NCBI GenBank assembly: GCA_964397565.1
Contig: CAYNJC010000026.1
Location: 1-63,280, forward strand
Origin: JAPLST01 sp964397565
GTDB lineage: Bacteria; Auribacterota; UBA3054; JAPLST01
Reading direction: 5' to 3'
DNA: 63,280 nucleotides
In this document: piece by piece, positions 49,263 to 56,781 of the stretch
Numbering within the stretch: the first letter of the stretch is position 1
Layout of the letters: each line of letters opens with the position of its first letter
Program-made: the position numbers and the translations under genes
Notes under the pieces: model-generated
The model's database searches: none
The model's input: only the letters and a program-made list of their open reading frames with translations
Told to the model about the DNA's origin: nothing

Positions 49263-50681
49263 ATGTCTTCTGCTGATATTGGCCTGATTGGCCTGGCGGT
49301 CATGGGCGAAAATTTGGTCTTGAATATGGAAAGCCGCGGCTATACCGTCGCGGTCTTCAATCGTACCGTTGCCAAGGTGGATGCTTTTGTCGATGGCCCG
49401 GCCAAAGGCAAGCGCATCATCGGCTGCCACTCGATCGAGGAACTGTGCGTGGTGCTGAAAAAGCCGCGCAAGGTGATGCTGATGGTGAAGGCGGGCAAGC
49501 CGGTGGATGAATTCATCGAACTGCTGTTACCCCATCTCGAAAAAGGCGACATCATCATTGACGGCGGCAACTCCTACTTTTTGGACACAATCCGGCGTAC
49601 GACGTATGTCGAATCGCGCGGCCTGCTGTACATCGGCACGGGTGTCTCGGGCGGCGAGGAAGGCGCGCTGAAAGGCCCCAGCATCATGCCGGGCGGCTCG
49701 CCTGCCGCCTGGCCGGAAGTTCAGCCACTGTTCCAGGCCATCGCCGCCAAAGTTGATGATGGCACGCCCTGCTGCGATTGGATTGGTAACGATGGCGCCG
49801 GCCATTTCGTCAAAATGGTGCACAATGGCATTGAGTACGGCGACATGCAACTGATATGTGAAGCGTATCAGTTACTCCGCTATGTGCTGGGCTTGACGGT
49901 CGACGAAGTCCAGCAGGTCTTTGCGCAATGGAATCAGGGCGAGCTCGATTCATATCTCATTCAAATCACGGCCGACATTCTGAAGAAGAAAGACCCGCAG
50001 ACCGGCCAGCCCATGATAGATGTCATTCTCGACACGGCCGGGCAAAAAGGCACCGGCAAATGGACCTCCATTGCGGCGCTGGACTTGGGCGTGCCGGCCC
50101 CGACCATTACCGAGGCCGTCTTCGCGCGCTGCATCTCGGCGCTGAAAGAGGAACGCGTCGCCGCCGCCGCCAAGCTGCGCGGGCCAAAAGTGCGCGCGAC
50201 CGGCGACAAGGCCAAGCTAATCGAAGCGGTCCGCGACGCACTGTATGCCGCGAAAGTTTGCTCGTACGCGCAGGGCTTCGCCTTGCTGCGTGCAGCGGCC
50301 AAGGAATACAACTGGAAACTCGACTTTGGCGCGATCGCTTTGCTGTGGCGCGGTGGCTGCATTATTCGCGCGCAATTTCTCGGCCAGATCAAGGGCGCCT
50401 TCGACCGCAAGAAAAAGCTGGCCAATCTGCTGCTCGACCCCGGCTTCAAGAAGATCGTCGTCAAAGCCCAGAAGAGCTGGCGCAAAGTTGTCATCCTGGC
50501 GACCAAGTGCGGCGTGCCGATCCCGGCCTTCTCCTCGGCCCTGGCTTACTTTGACGCCTATCGCAGCGAACGCCTACCGGCCAATCTGCTGCAAGCCCAG
50601 CGCGACTATTTCGGCGCGCACACCTATGAGCGCATCGACAAACCGCGCGGCGAGTTCTTTCACACGGACTGGCTGGCTTGA
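49263..50681 (+). CDS. gnd: 6-phosphogluconate dehydrogenase, decarboxylating
   Basis: 472 residues, the usual length (468 in E. coli). Oxidative decarboxylation of 6-phosphogluconate to ribulose-5-phosphate. Seen: NADP loop IGLIGLAVMGENLVLNMESR, FIDGGNSYF-equivalent IIDGGNSYFLDT, GTGVSGGEEGALKGPSIMPG, and the active-site GAGHFVKMVHNGIEYGDMQL, with KGTGKWT in the C-terminal domain. The start at 49263 is preferred since the upstream open frame has no N-terminal Rossmann match. The stop overlaps the TTG of the next gene. Confidence 0.94.
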   Translation: MSSADIGLIGLAVMGENLVLNMESRGYTVAVFNRTVAKVDAFVDGPAKGKRIIGCHSIEELCVVLKKPRKVMLMVKAGKPVDEFIELLLPHLEKGDIIIDGGNSYFLDTIRRTTYVESRGLLYIGTGVSGGEEGALKGPSIMPGGSPAAWPEVQPLFQAIAAKVDDGTPCCDWIGNDGAGHFVKMVHNGIEYGDMQLICEAYQLLRYVLGLTVDEVQQVFAQWNQGELDSYLIQITADILKKKDPQTGQPMIDVILDTAGQKGTGKWTSIAALDLGVPAPTITEAVFARCISALKEERVAAAAKLRGPKVRATGDKAKLIEAVRDALYAAKVCSYAQGFALLRAAAKEYNWKLDFGAIALLWRGGCIIRAQFLGQIKGAFDRKKKLANLLLDPGFKKIVVKAQKSWRKVVILATKCGVPIPAFSSALAYFDAYRSERLPANLLQAQRDYFGAHTYERIDKPRGEFFHTDWLA

Positions 50682-53062
50682 CTAACACACATACATGGTG
50701 GCGTTGGGTGGCATGGCTGCTACCCGCCGTTATCGCGCTGGTGCTTGGAGTCTGCGTGCTAAAGCCAGCTGCGCGCGAGACCAAGACGAACACTGCCGCG
50801 TCGCGTGTGCCGCAGACGACCCAGACAGTTGTTCGCGCTCAACAAACAACGTCGTCTGCAACCGAGCGTGCCACGCCGTCGCTGCCGCCCATTATTCAGG
50901 CAGGGGAGACGCTGCGCGGCTGGGTGCGGTTGCGATCCGGCGCGCTGCTGACCAATATCGCCGTCTGGGCTGAATATTGCCGCGATGCCCAGCCCGATGT
51001 GTTTCGACAAGCATCACGCACGCCGCTGGGAATGATTCCGGGGACCCGCACGATGACCGATGCCGCCGGTCAATTTGTCATGCCGTGGCCGCCACCAGCC
51101 TCCGCGCCACCGTGCTTTATCGTGCGCAGCGTCGTGGCAGGCTTCCAGCCAGTCTACGCCGGGCCGTGGGCCATCTCGAATCCGCCGCCGGATATGATTG
51201 AACTGGTGTTGGACGATCTCGGCGCGCGCTTGGTCGGCCGCTGCAGCGACAACACCGGTGCGGCCGTCACCAATGTCACTGCCATGCGGACGGTCGAAAT
51301 CAAAGTCACGCCAAGCGACATTGGCTACTCGCAAGTGCCCGTGGCATTGACCATCGAAGCCGATGGCAGCTACACCTCGGAAATTGTGCCGGTCGGTGAA
51401 TACAGCGTAACGTTTTACGCGCTGGGTTACGACGTGCGCTCGATGCCTTGTGTGCTGCGCGACGAGCAAGCGACGGTGTGTGATGTGGTCTTTCAGCAAC
51501 TGTCGACCATCACGGGCGTCGTCGCCGATGCCTGGACCTTGCGGCCGATAGCGGGCGTGCAGATTGGTGCACAAGGCCGCCCGCTGGGTGATGCGCGCTG
51601 GGCACCGCAGTCGGATGCGCAGGGCCAATTCTGGGTGCGCGACGCCCAGTGGCTGACACTCACGTTCACGCATAGCAACTACGCGCCCTGCTTCTTTGCA
51701 TTTAGGAATGACTTTGCCGCCGCAACCTCGATGGTCGTGCGGATGGCCGGCGGCGCCGATGTCACCGTGCACGTCGTTGACCCACAGGGCGCGCCCATGA
51801 GCAACATATACGTACACCTGTGCCTCTCACAAAATATGGGTACGTTGATCACGCCGACTATTTGCGCCGAGGCGGGCGATGTCACCTTCAGCAATGTGCC
51901 CTGCGACGGCGCAGTGTTGCGCGCGTATGCAGGCATTGCGGATAGACCGCTGGCGTGGAGCGAGCCGTTTGATATGACGGCGCGCACACCGCGCGAGGTC
52001 CTGCTGCGTTTGCCGGCCTGCGGTGCGCTCGACGTACGCCTGGCGTCCACCGCACGCTACGACTATCTTCAATTGCAGGTTTCCCGGACGCTGAGAATAG
52101 GCAATCAACTGCACGTTGGGCCCAATGTGGATAGCGCAAGAACTGCAAGCGGCTGGCGCAAAGACAATCTGCCGGCCGGTGATTATTACATCTCGGTGCA
52201 GGGGGCTGCCATCCTGCATTTCGGCACCAGTGTCGTCGTGCGTGCGCAAGAAACCTGCGTGGTCACGGTTCCCTGCCAACCGGCCGCACAGATTGAAGGA
52301 ACCGTGCTGGATGCGCGCGGTACCAAGTTGAAAGGAAATGTGGATGCTTGCGCAACGACACCGCCGCATCGCACTGCGTGGGCCCAACTATCCGACGGCT
52401 CGTTTTGCCTTGCCGGTTTGGACCCAATGTGCATCTATAATGTGGACATTAGGGTGTCGTCCACCAATGTGGCAATCAAGAATGTCAAGCCCGGCGGGCC
52501 GCCGCTGGCAATCGTGCTGCCCGCGACCTATCGCATTACCGGCTGTGTGCGCGATGCGCATGGTCAGGCGCTCGCGGGTACAACATCGTTTGGCTTGATT
52601 GATAAAGACGGTGAGTTTTCGCTCACGCCGTTCCTGCCGGGCAGCTACACATTGATCATCCGTGCGCGGGGCTACGTGCCGGTGAGCCGCGAAGTGCAAG
52701 TGGTCAATGCGGATGTGGATTTGGGGGAGATCGTACTCACGGATCGCGGGCTCAGTATCCGCGGGAAGGTCTGTGATGAGACAGGTGCGTCCGTCGCCGA
52801 TTGCCATTTGTTCCTGAGCGATCAGCGGCCGCAGGGGAGTGCGGCGCCTGATCCGTATCGCACGCAGATCAATCAGGAAGTCAACGCTGACGGGACATTT
52901 GAACTTGCCGGGCTGCTGCCGGCGCGCGCGTATGCGCTATGGCTCTTGCGCGCTGGGAGCCGGGTGCAGCGCATGCTGGCTGATCTTCAGCAGGACACAG
53001 ACCTTGGCACCATTATAATGTCCAATGCTGCCGTTTCGGCGGCGCAAACGCAACACCAGTAA
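50678..53062 (+). CDS. Membrane-anchored secreted protein with repeated carboxypeptidase-regulatory-like domains
   Basis: 794 residues. Start is probably TTG 50678 (overlapping the gnd stop), giving a hydrophobic N-terminus (WLLPAVIALVLGVCVLKPAA). The rest is a series of beta-sandwich units of the carboxypeptidase regulatory/CnaB type, each with a pattern G.V.D..G..I.....: LVGRCSDNTGAAVTNVTA, ITGVVADAWTLRPIAGVQIG, IEGTVLDARGTKLKGNVD, ITGCVRDAHGQALAGTTS and IRGKVCDETGASVADCHLF. At least six units are seen. Such proteins act on the cell surface, often in glycan or peptide binding; no enzyme motif is present. Confidence 0.7.
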   Translation: MTNTHTWWRWVAWLLPAVIALVLGVCVLKPAARETKTNTAASRVPQTTQTVVRAQQTTSSATERATPSLPPIIQAGETLRGWVRLRSGALLTNIAVWAEYCRDAQPDVFRQASRTPLGMIPGTRTMTDAAGQFVMPWPPPASAPPCFIVRSVVAGFQPVYAGPWAISNPPPDMIELVLDDLGARLVGRCSDNTGAAVTNVTAMRTVEIKVTPSDIGYSQVPVALTIEADGSYTSEIVPVGEYSVTFYALGYDVRSMPCVLRDEQATVCDVVFQQLSTITGVVADAWTLRPIAGVQIGAQGRPLGDARWAPQSDAQGQFWVRDAQWLTLTFTHSNYAPCFFAFRNDFAAATSMVVRMAGGADVTVHVVDPQGAPMSNIYVHLCLSQNMGTLITPTICAEAGDVTFSNVPCDGAVLRAYAGIADRPLAWSEPFDMTARTPREVLLRLPACGALDVRLASTARYDYLQLQVSRTLRIGNQLHVGPNVDSARTASGWRKDNLPAGDYYISVQGAAILHFGTSVVVRAQETCVVTVPCQPAAQIEGTVLDARGTKLKGNVDACATTPPHRTAWAQLSDGSFCLAGLDPMCIYNVDIRVSSTNVAIKNVKPGGPPLAIVLPATYRITGCVRDAHGQALAGTTSFGLIDKDGEFSLTPFLPGSYTLIIRARGYVPVSREVQVVNADVDLGEIVLTDRGLSIRGKVCDETGASVADCHLFLSDQRPQGSAAPDPYRTQINQEVNADGTFELAGLLPARAYALWLLRAGSRVQRMLADLQQDTDLGTIIMSNAAVSAAQTQHQ

Positions 53063-53146
53063 CCACGCCGAACACAAGCGCGCAGAGACCCCCACGACTG
53101 CGCCGTTGCTGTAAAGTGGGAGTGGCCTCCGCGCTGGCAGCCAGCA

Positions 53147-53205
53147 AAGGCACCAGCCAGTCCCGCCAGAGGCGTGGATCGCGAATCTGCCGCGTGCTCC
53201 ACCAG
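53147..53205. repeat. Palindromic-repeat fragment similar to 485-543
   Basis: AAGGCACCAGCCAGTCCCG, then AGGCGTGGATC, resembles AAGGCACCAGCCTAGTCCCG (485) and GGCGTGGATC (528) of the composite repeat near rrn. It fills part of the spacer upstream of the symporter, showing the family is dispersed. Confidence 0.5.
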
Positions 53206-53221
53206 TGTTTTGTGAATATGC

Positions 53222-53227
53222 TATACT
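53222..53227 (+). promoter_or_regulatory. -10 box for the symporter mini-ORF
   Basis: TATACT, preceded by GC as in other promoters here (GCTATACT). No good -35 lies 17 bases upstream (CCACCA at 53199). It ends 7 bases before the ATG at 53235, a leaderless spacing. Confidence 0.45.
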
Positions 53228-53234
53228 TCTGGTT

Positions 53235-53318
53235 ATGAAAAACGTATTGATGTACTGTCGGGCAAATGCACGCGCCGCGCGGGCTCACACCATTTTCATT
53301 CTTAGGTTTTGCTTATGA
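53235..53318 (+). CDS. 27-codon leaderless upstream ORF overlapping the symporter start
   Basis: ATG 53235 opens a 27-residue frame (begins MKNVLMYCRAN, ends HTIFILRFCL) that stops at TGA 53316-53318, overlapping the symporter ATG at 53315 as ATGA. A TATACT box ends 7 bases before the start, so no leader or ribosome site exists. The symporter itself has only a weak AGG. Reading the mini-ORF would deliver ribosomes to the symporter start. Content (basic, Arg-rich) suggests no obvious amino-acid attenuation signal. Confidence 0.4.
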   Translation: MKNVLMYCRANARAARAHTIFILRFCL

Positions 53319-54817
53319 CTCATTTCTCCTGGCTGGTGGATGGCAGTATTGTCGGGCTGTACCTGCTGGCGACCATGATCGCCGGCATCATGGTGCGCAA
53401 ATATGTCGGCAAAGTCGAGCACTTTCTCGTGGCCGGCCGCGAGATGAATGTCTATCTCGGCGTGGCTTCGCTGGCGGCGACCGAGTTCGGCATCATCACC
53501 TGTATGTACGCCGCGCAAAACGGTTACAAATATGGCTTTGCTGGCGCGACCCCCGGCATTCTGCAGGCCCTCGCCATGTTCCTCGTCGGCTATACCGGCT
53601 TTTGCATCAAGCCCCTGCGCGATGCCGGCGTGATGACCCTGCCACAGCTCTTTCAGGTGCGCTACGGCAGCTTCATTCGCTGGTTGGCTGGCGTGGTGAT
53701 TGTGCTGGGCGGCCTGCTCAACATGGGCGTCTTCCTGCGCATCGGCGGCGAGTTTCTGGTCGTCGTCTGCGGCTTCAATCTGAGATATCTTGAATTGACC
53801 ATGACGGTCCTGCTGATCGCCGTGGCAGTCTACACGATCCTGGGCGGCATGCTCTCAGTGTTGGTGACCGATTACCTGCAATTCGTCGTGATGAGCATCG
53901 GGCTGATCGCCGTGACTGTCCTGATCATCGTGAAAATTGGCTGGGCAGCGCTGGCTGGCACGGTCACGCAGCATTATGGCGCGGCCGGCTTCAATCCGTT
54001 CCTGCATGCGGACATGGGCTGGCAGTATGTCCTCTTCAATCTGCTGAATTGCATTGCGATTGTGCTGACCTGGCAGACAACAATTGCGCGCGTGCTGTCC
54101 GCCAAGGACAGTCGCACCGGCCGCAAGGTTTACACGCGCACGGCCTTTTTCTTTGTCTGCCGTTTTCTGATTCCGGGCTTGTGGGGCATTGCCGCACTGG
54201 CGTTCCTCACGCCCGCCATGTACGCCCGCTTGTCGGACACGATGCGCGCGTCGCAATCGTTGTACGCCATGCCGCTCTTGCTCGGCGCGGTCGTGCCGGT
54301 CGGCCTGATGGGCCTGCTGGTCGCGGCCATGCTGGCGGCCGATATGTCGACCGATTCCTCCTACATGCTGACCTGGTCGAGCGTGATTTATAATGACATT
54401 CTGGCCCCCTTCCGCCGCACCATCTGGCCGGAGAAAAAAGGCTTGCGCTGGAACCGCTGCATTGTCGCGCTGATCGGCCTGTTCCTGCTCTTCTACGGTT
54501 TGTGGTACAAACTCGAAGGCGATTTGTGGATGTATCTGCAACTGACCGGCGCGATTTACTTGTCGAGCATGTCGGTCTTGCTGATCGCCTGCTGTTACTG
54601 GAAGCGCGCCAACAGTTGGGGTGCGGGCGCCGCGATTGCCTGTGGCGCGCTGGTGCCGATTGCCTATCTGGCGCTGCAGCAAATTCCACAGACGCAGGCG
54701 CTGGCACAACGCATCGGTGCCAACATGTCGGGCTTGGCGACCTACGTCCTGGTTGCCCTGGCCATGATCATCGGCTCGCTGCTAAAGCCGGCGGCGCGTC
54801 CCCGCGGAGCACGCTAA
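53315..54817 (+). CDS. Sodium:solute symporter (SSS family)
   Basis: 500 residues with about 13 membrane helices, the SSS/SLC5 pattern: opening SIVGLYLLATMIAGIMVRKY, FLVAGREMNVYLGVASLAAT, GYTGFCIKPLRDAGVMTLPQ, and the sodium-site helix region MLAADMSTDSSYMLTWSSVI (the conserved A-x-MST.SS of this family). Import of a small organic solute such as a sugar acid, amino acid or pantothenate with sodium. ATG 53315 is preferred over TTG 53309. Followed by a 45-residue membrane gene with overlapping stop/start (TAATG), probably its partner. Confidence 0.9.
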   Translation: MTHFSWLVDGSIVGLYLLATMIAGIMVRKYVGKVEHFLVAGREMNVYLGVASLAATEFGIITCMYAAQNGYKYGFAGATPGILQALAMFLVGYTGFCIKPLRDAGVMTLPQLFQVRYGSFIRWLAGVVIVLGGLLNMGVFLRIGGEFLVVVCGFNLRYLELTMTVLLIAVAVYTILGGMLSVLVTDYLQFVVMSIGLIAVTVLIIVKIGWAALAGTVTQHYGAAGFNPFLHADMGWQYVLFNLLNCIAIVLTWQTTIARVLSAKDSRTGRKVYTRTAFFFVCRFLIPGLWGIAALAFLTPAMYARLSDTMRASQSLYAMPLLLGAVVPVGLMGLLVAAMLAADMSTDSSYMLTWSSVIYNDILAPFRRTIWPEKKGLRWNRCIVALIGLFLLFYGLWYKLEGDLWMYLQLTGAIYLSSMSVLLIACCYWKRANSWGAGAAIACGALVPIAYLALQQIPQTQALAQRIGANMSGLATYVLVALAMIIGSLLKPAARPRGAR

Positions 54818-54954
54818 TGGAACTATTCTGGAAAATCCTGACTGGCGCGGTGCTGCTGTGGTACAGCACGGTGACGATCTACGTCGCGATCCGCGGCGCG
54901 CGCGACATCCGCGAAATGCTCGCCCGTTTGCAGCGCACAGCGGATGATAATTGA
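54817..54954 (+). CDS. 45-residue membrane protein coupled to the symporter
   Basis: Begins MELFWKILTGAVLLWYSTV and ends with a charged helix (RDIREMLARLQR). One membrane helix and a basic/acidic cytoplasmic tail. Its ATG overlaps the symporter stop (TAATG), so it is translated with it. Similarly placed tiny proteins accompany some SSS transporters as small accessory subunits; I infer the same role. The tRNA promoter begins within its last codons, with no terminator between. Confidence 0.65.
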   Translation: MELFWKILTGAVLLWYSTVTIYVAIRGARDIREMLARLQRTADDN

Positions 54955-54979
54955 CGTCGCGCAGTGAATACGCTATACT
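54951..54979 (+). promoter_or_regulatory. Promoter of the tRNA gene
   Basis: TTGACG (54951-54956), 17-bp spacer, TATACT (54974-54979). The start would be near 54986, 16 bases before the tRNA. The -35 overlaps the stop codon of the small membrane protein. Confidence 0.8.
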
Positions 54980-55002
54980 GACCGCGCAATTGCTCTGTTT
55001 GT

Positions 55003-55076
55003 GGGCCTGTAGCTCAGTTGGTTAGAGCGGCGGACTCATAATCCGTTGGCCGCTGGTTCAAGTCCAGCCAGGCCCA
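55003..55076 (+). tRNA. tRNA-Ile2 with CAT anticodon (lysidine type)
   Basis: 74 nt cloverleaf: acceptor GGGCCTG/CAGGCCC, discriminator A, no encoded CCA, anticodon CAT at 55037-55039 in loop CTCATAA, T-arm GCTGGTTCAAGTCCAGC. The T-arm and anticodon loop match E. coli tRNA-Ile2 (ileX), and acceptor pairs C4-G69 and C5-G68, the TilS identity pairs, are present. It should therefore read AUA after lysidine modification. Elongator tRNA-Met is the alternative. A T-run follows. Confidence 0.85.
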
Positions 55077-55088
55077 TTTTTACATTAG

Positions 55089-55204
55089 TAATCGGTGATC
55101 AGTGATCGGTGGTCGGTGGTCGGTATGCAGTCGTCGGTCGGCGCAGAGATTGTCCAAGATCAAATCTTAAATATTGAATGGTGAATGTTGAATGGAGGAA
55201 TCCA
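55089..55204. repeat. Two phased 7-bp repeat tracts after the tRNA
   Basis: First tract 55089-55144: TAATCGG, TGATCAG, TGATCGG, TGGTCGG, TGGTCGG, TATGCAG, TCGTCGG, TCGGCGC. Second tract 55156-55204: AAGATCA, AATCTTA, AATATTG, AATGGTG, AATGTTG, AATGGAG, GAATCCA. Both keep the 7-bp phase without a break. No gene is seen in 55077-55279. Confidence 0.7.
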
Positions 55205-55279
55205 GGGCAGACTCTGAGCCACTGAAGCGCGGTGCGTGCCGGCCCCAAGTCAAAATTGTTCCGCTGCGGAAGAATTTCC

Positions 55280-56584
55280 TCACGATGAAAGACATTTCAG
55301 CGGGAATTGGGAACGCAAGGCCCAGAGGCCGAGCGCGGGATTGCTGATGAAATAAATGTCTTCGCCGGCAACTGTGTGGCACCCATTATGCAAGTGTTCG
55401 GGCTGATAGCGGCGCAGCATGTCGGCCAGCGGCGCATAGGCGAAGCCAACGGCCTCGATCTCGGCGCGCGTGAGCTGGCCGGGCGCGTAGGTGATTGTAA
55501 AACGGCCTTCGGATGAGCCATGCATCAAATGGGCGGCGGCCGACAGGTTGTCGCGCAATTCTTGGTTGTCGCGCACAGCGGCGAGCGTGGCCGGCGTGCC
55601 GCGATAGCCGAATTTGTTGATCAGCCGGTTGATCTCCGGGTCTTCGCCGAAAACGTCGACGCCGGGCGCGATGACCAGCAGTTCGCCGTCGTCAGCCATG
55701 GCCATGCGGGTGCGGTAAATTGCTTTGTTACCCAGCCAAGTGCTCTTGAACTCATGCGGGTCGAGATAGACCACGGTTTTGCGGATCGGCGCGTCGAGCA
55801 GGGTGATGTTCAATTGCTGGCTCAGCGCAGCGGCGGCGCGAAACGGCGCGTGGCCTGTGCCGGCGAACAAGCCGCGCATGCTGACCGCGCCGTCGGGCGC
55901 CGTCGCCATGACGGTTTGCAGGTAGACAATCGGGAGGTTCCCGAAGAAATGGTCGTCGGCATAATCAAACACGGCGCGCACGGGATTGTCGGCCCGACCC
56001 AGAATCGTCTCCATGTTGCAGACGGCACCGAGAAAATGCGTCTTGTTGATCGTGTCTTTGCCGCCGACACCGACCAGGATATTCTTGTTGCCATTGGCCA
56101 TGCCGATGACTTCATGCGGCACGACCTGCCCGAGCGAGAGGATCAGATCAAAGGCGCCGTCGCGCAGCAGGGCATTGATCTCGACGTTGATGCCATAGTC
56201 AAGCCGGCCGCCCGACACCTGGCGAATGAACTCGGCCGGCACGTCGCCAAGATGGGCCAAGCCGCTGCGCCAATTATGGGTGACAAACAATTCGGCCGGC
56301 AAGTCGCCGAACAGCGCTGTGCGTTCCGCGGCGGTCATCGGCGTATGAGTACCGAGCGCGGGCAGAATGGCGATGTGGCAATCAGAACGCCGGGCGCGGG
56401 CGAATTCGACAGCAAGGCGCGTCAGGATGCCGGCGCCGGAATTGGCGCGCGTGCTGTCCGGGGGGATGATCAGCAGGCGCCGCGGCGGCTGTGACTGGGC
56501 ATTGAGCACGGCCTGCACGGCGGCGCGCTGGTGCACGAGCGTCAGTGGCGTGGTCGGCGAAGAGTGAGAATACAGAAGCGGCAT
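55280..56584 (-). CDS. LarA-like lactate racemase domain protein (DUF2088 family)
   Basis: 434 residues matching the nickel-pincer lactate racemase family over its length. Seen: an N-terminal DSTRANSGAGI loop, the His motif ALGTHTPMTAAERTALFG, a second conserved His in FVTHNWRSGL, and GVGGKDTINKTHFLGAV in the region that carries the cofactor-linked Lys in LarA. LarA acts on alpha-hydroxy acids by hydride shift. No larB, larC or larE cofactor genes are in the window. It lies downstream of the URO-D and SDR genes. The substrate could be another hydroxy acid such as a sugar acid. Confidence 0.8.
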   Translation of the reverse strand: MPLLYSHSSPTTPLTLVHQRAAVQAVLNAQSQPPRRLLIIPPDSTRANSGAGILTRLAVEFARARRSDCHIAILPALGTHTPMTAAERTALFGDLPAELFVTHNWRSGLAHLGDVPAEFIRQVSGGRLDYGINVEINALLRDGAFDLILSLGQVVPHEVIGMANGNKNILVGVGGKDTINKTHFLGAVCNMETILGRADNPVRAVFDYADDHFFGNLPIVYLQTVMATAPDGAVSMRGLFAGTGHAPFRAAAALSQQLNITLLDAPIRKTVVYLDPHEFKSTWLGNKAIYRTRMAMADDGELLVIAPGVDVFGEDPEINRLINKFGYRGTPATLAAVRDNQELRDNLSAAAHLMHGSSEGRFTITYAPGQLTRAEIEAVGFAYAPLADMLRRYQPEHLHNGCHTVAGEDIYFISNPALGLWALRSQFPLKCLSS

Positions 56585-56597
56585 GTGGAATTACTAG

Positions 56598-56762
56598 AGC
56601 GGTATTCGGTATTCCGTGGCAGTGGCGGGTCGGAAAAATCCCCCGCCGCGCACAGGGCGCGGCACCCCCTTTAGGAAAGGGGGACGTACAGCGGCAGAAA
56701 ATCCCCCAGCCCGCTTTTGTAACGGGGGACGTGCAGCGGTATACGGTATTCGGTATTCAGGA
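56598..56762. repeat. Heptad tracts and C/G-run hairpins between LarA-like and URO-D-like genes
   Basis: Two heptad tracts, AGCGGTA/TTCGGTA/TTCCGTG (56598) and AGCGGTA/TACGGTA/TTCGGTA/TTCAGGA (56735), share the same words. Between them are two copies of a hairpin unit of the form AAATCCCCC...AGGGGGACGTRCAGCGG (about 56636-56692 and 56699-56738), the first with CCCCCTTTAGGAAAGGGGG in its stem. No gene is seen in 56585-56781. Confidence 0.65.
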
Positions 56763-56781
56763 TGTAGAACGGCAAGCATGA

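Noticed and set aside
55003..55076. Elongator tRNA-Met for the CAT anticodon
   Set aside because: The T-arm, anticodon loop context and C4-G69/C5-G68 pairs fit the Ile2 (lysidine) type better. Not fully excluded.
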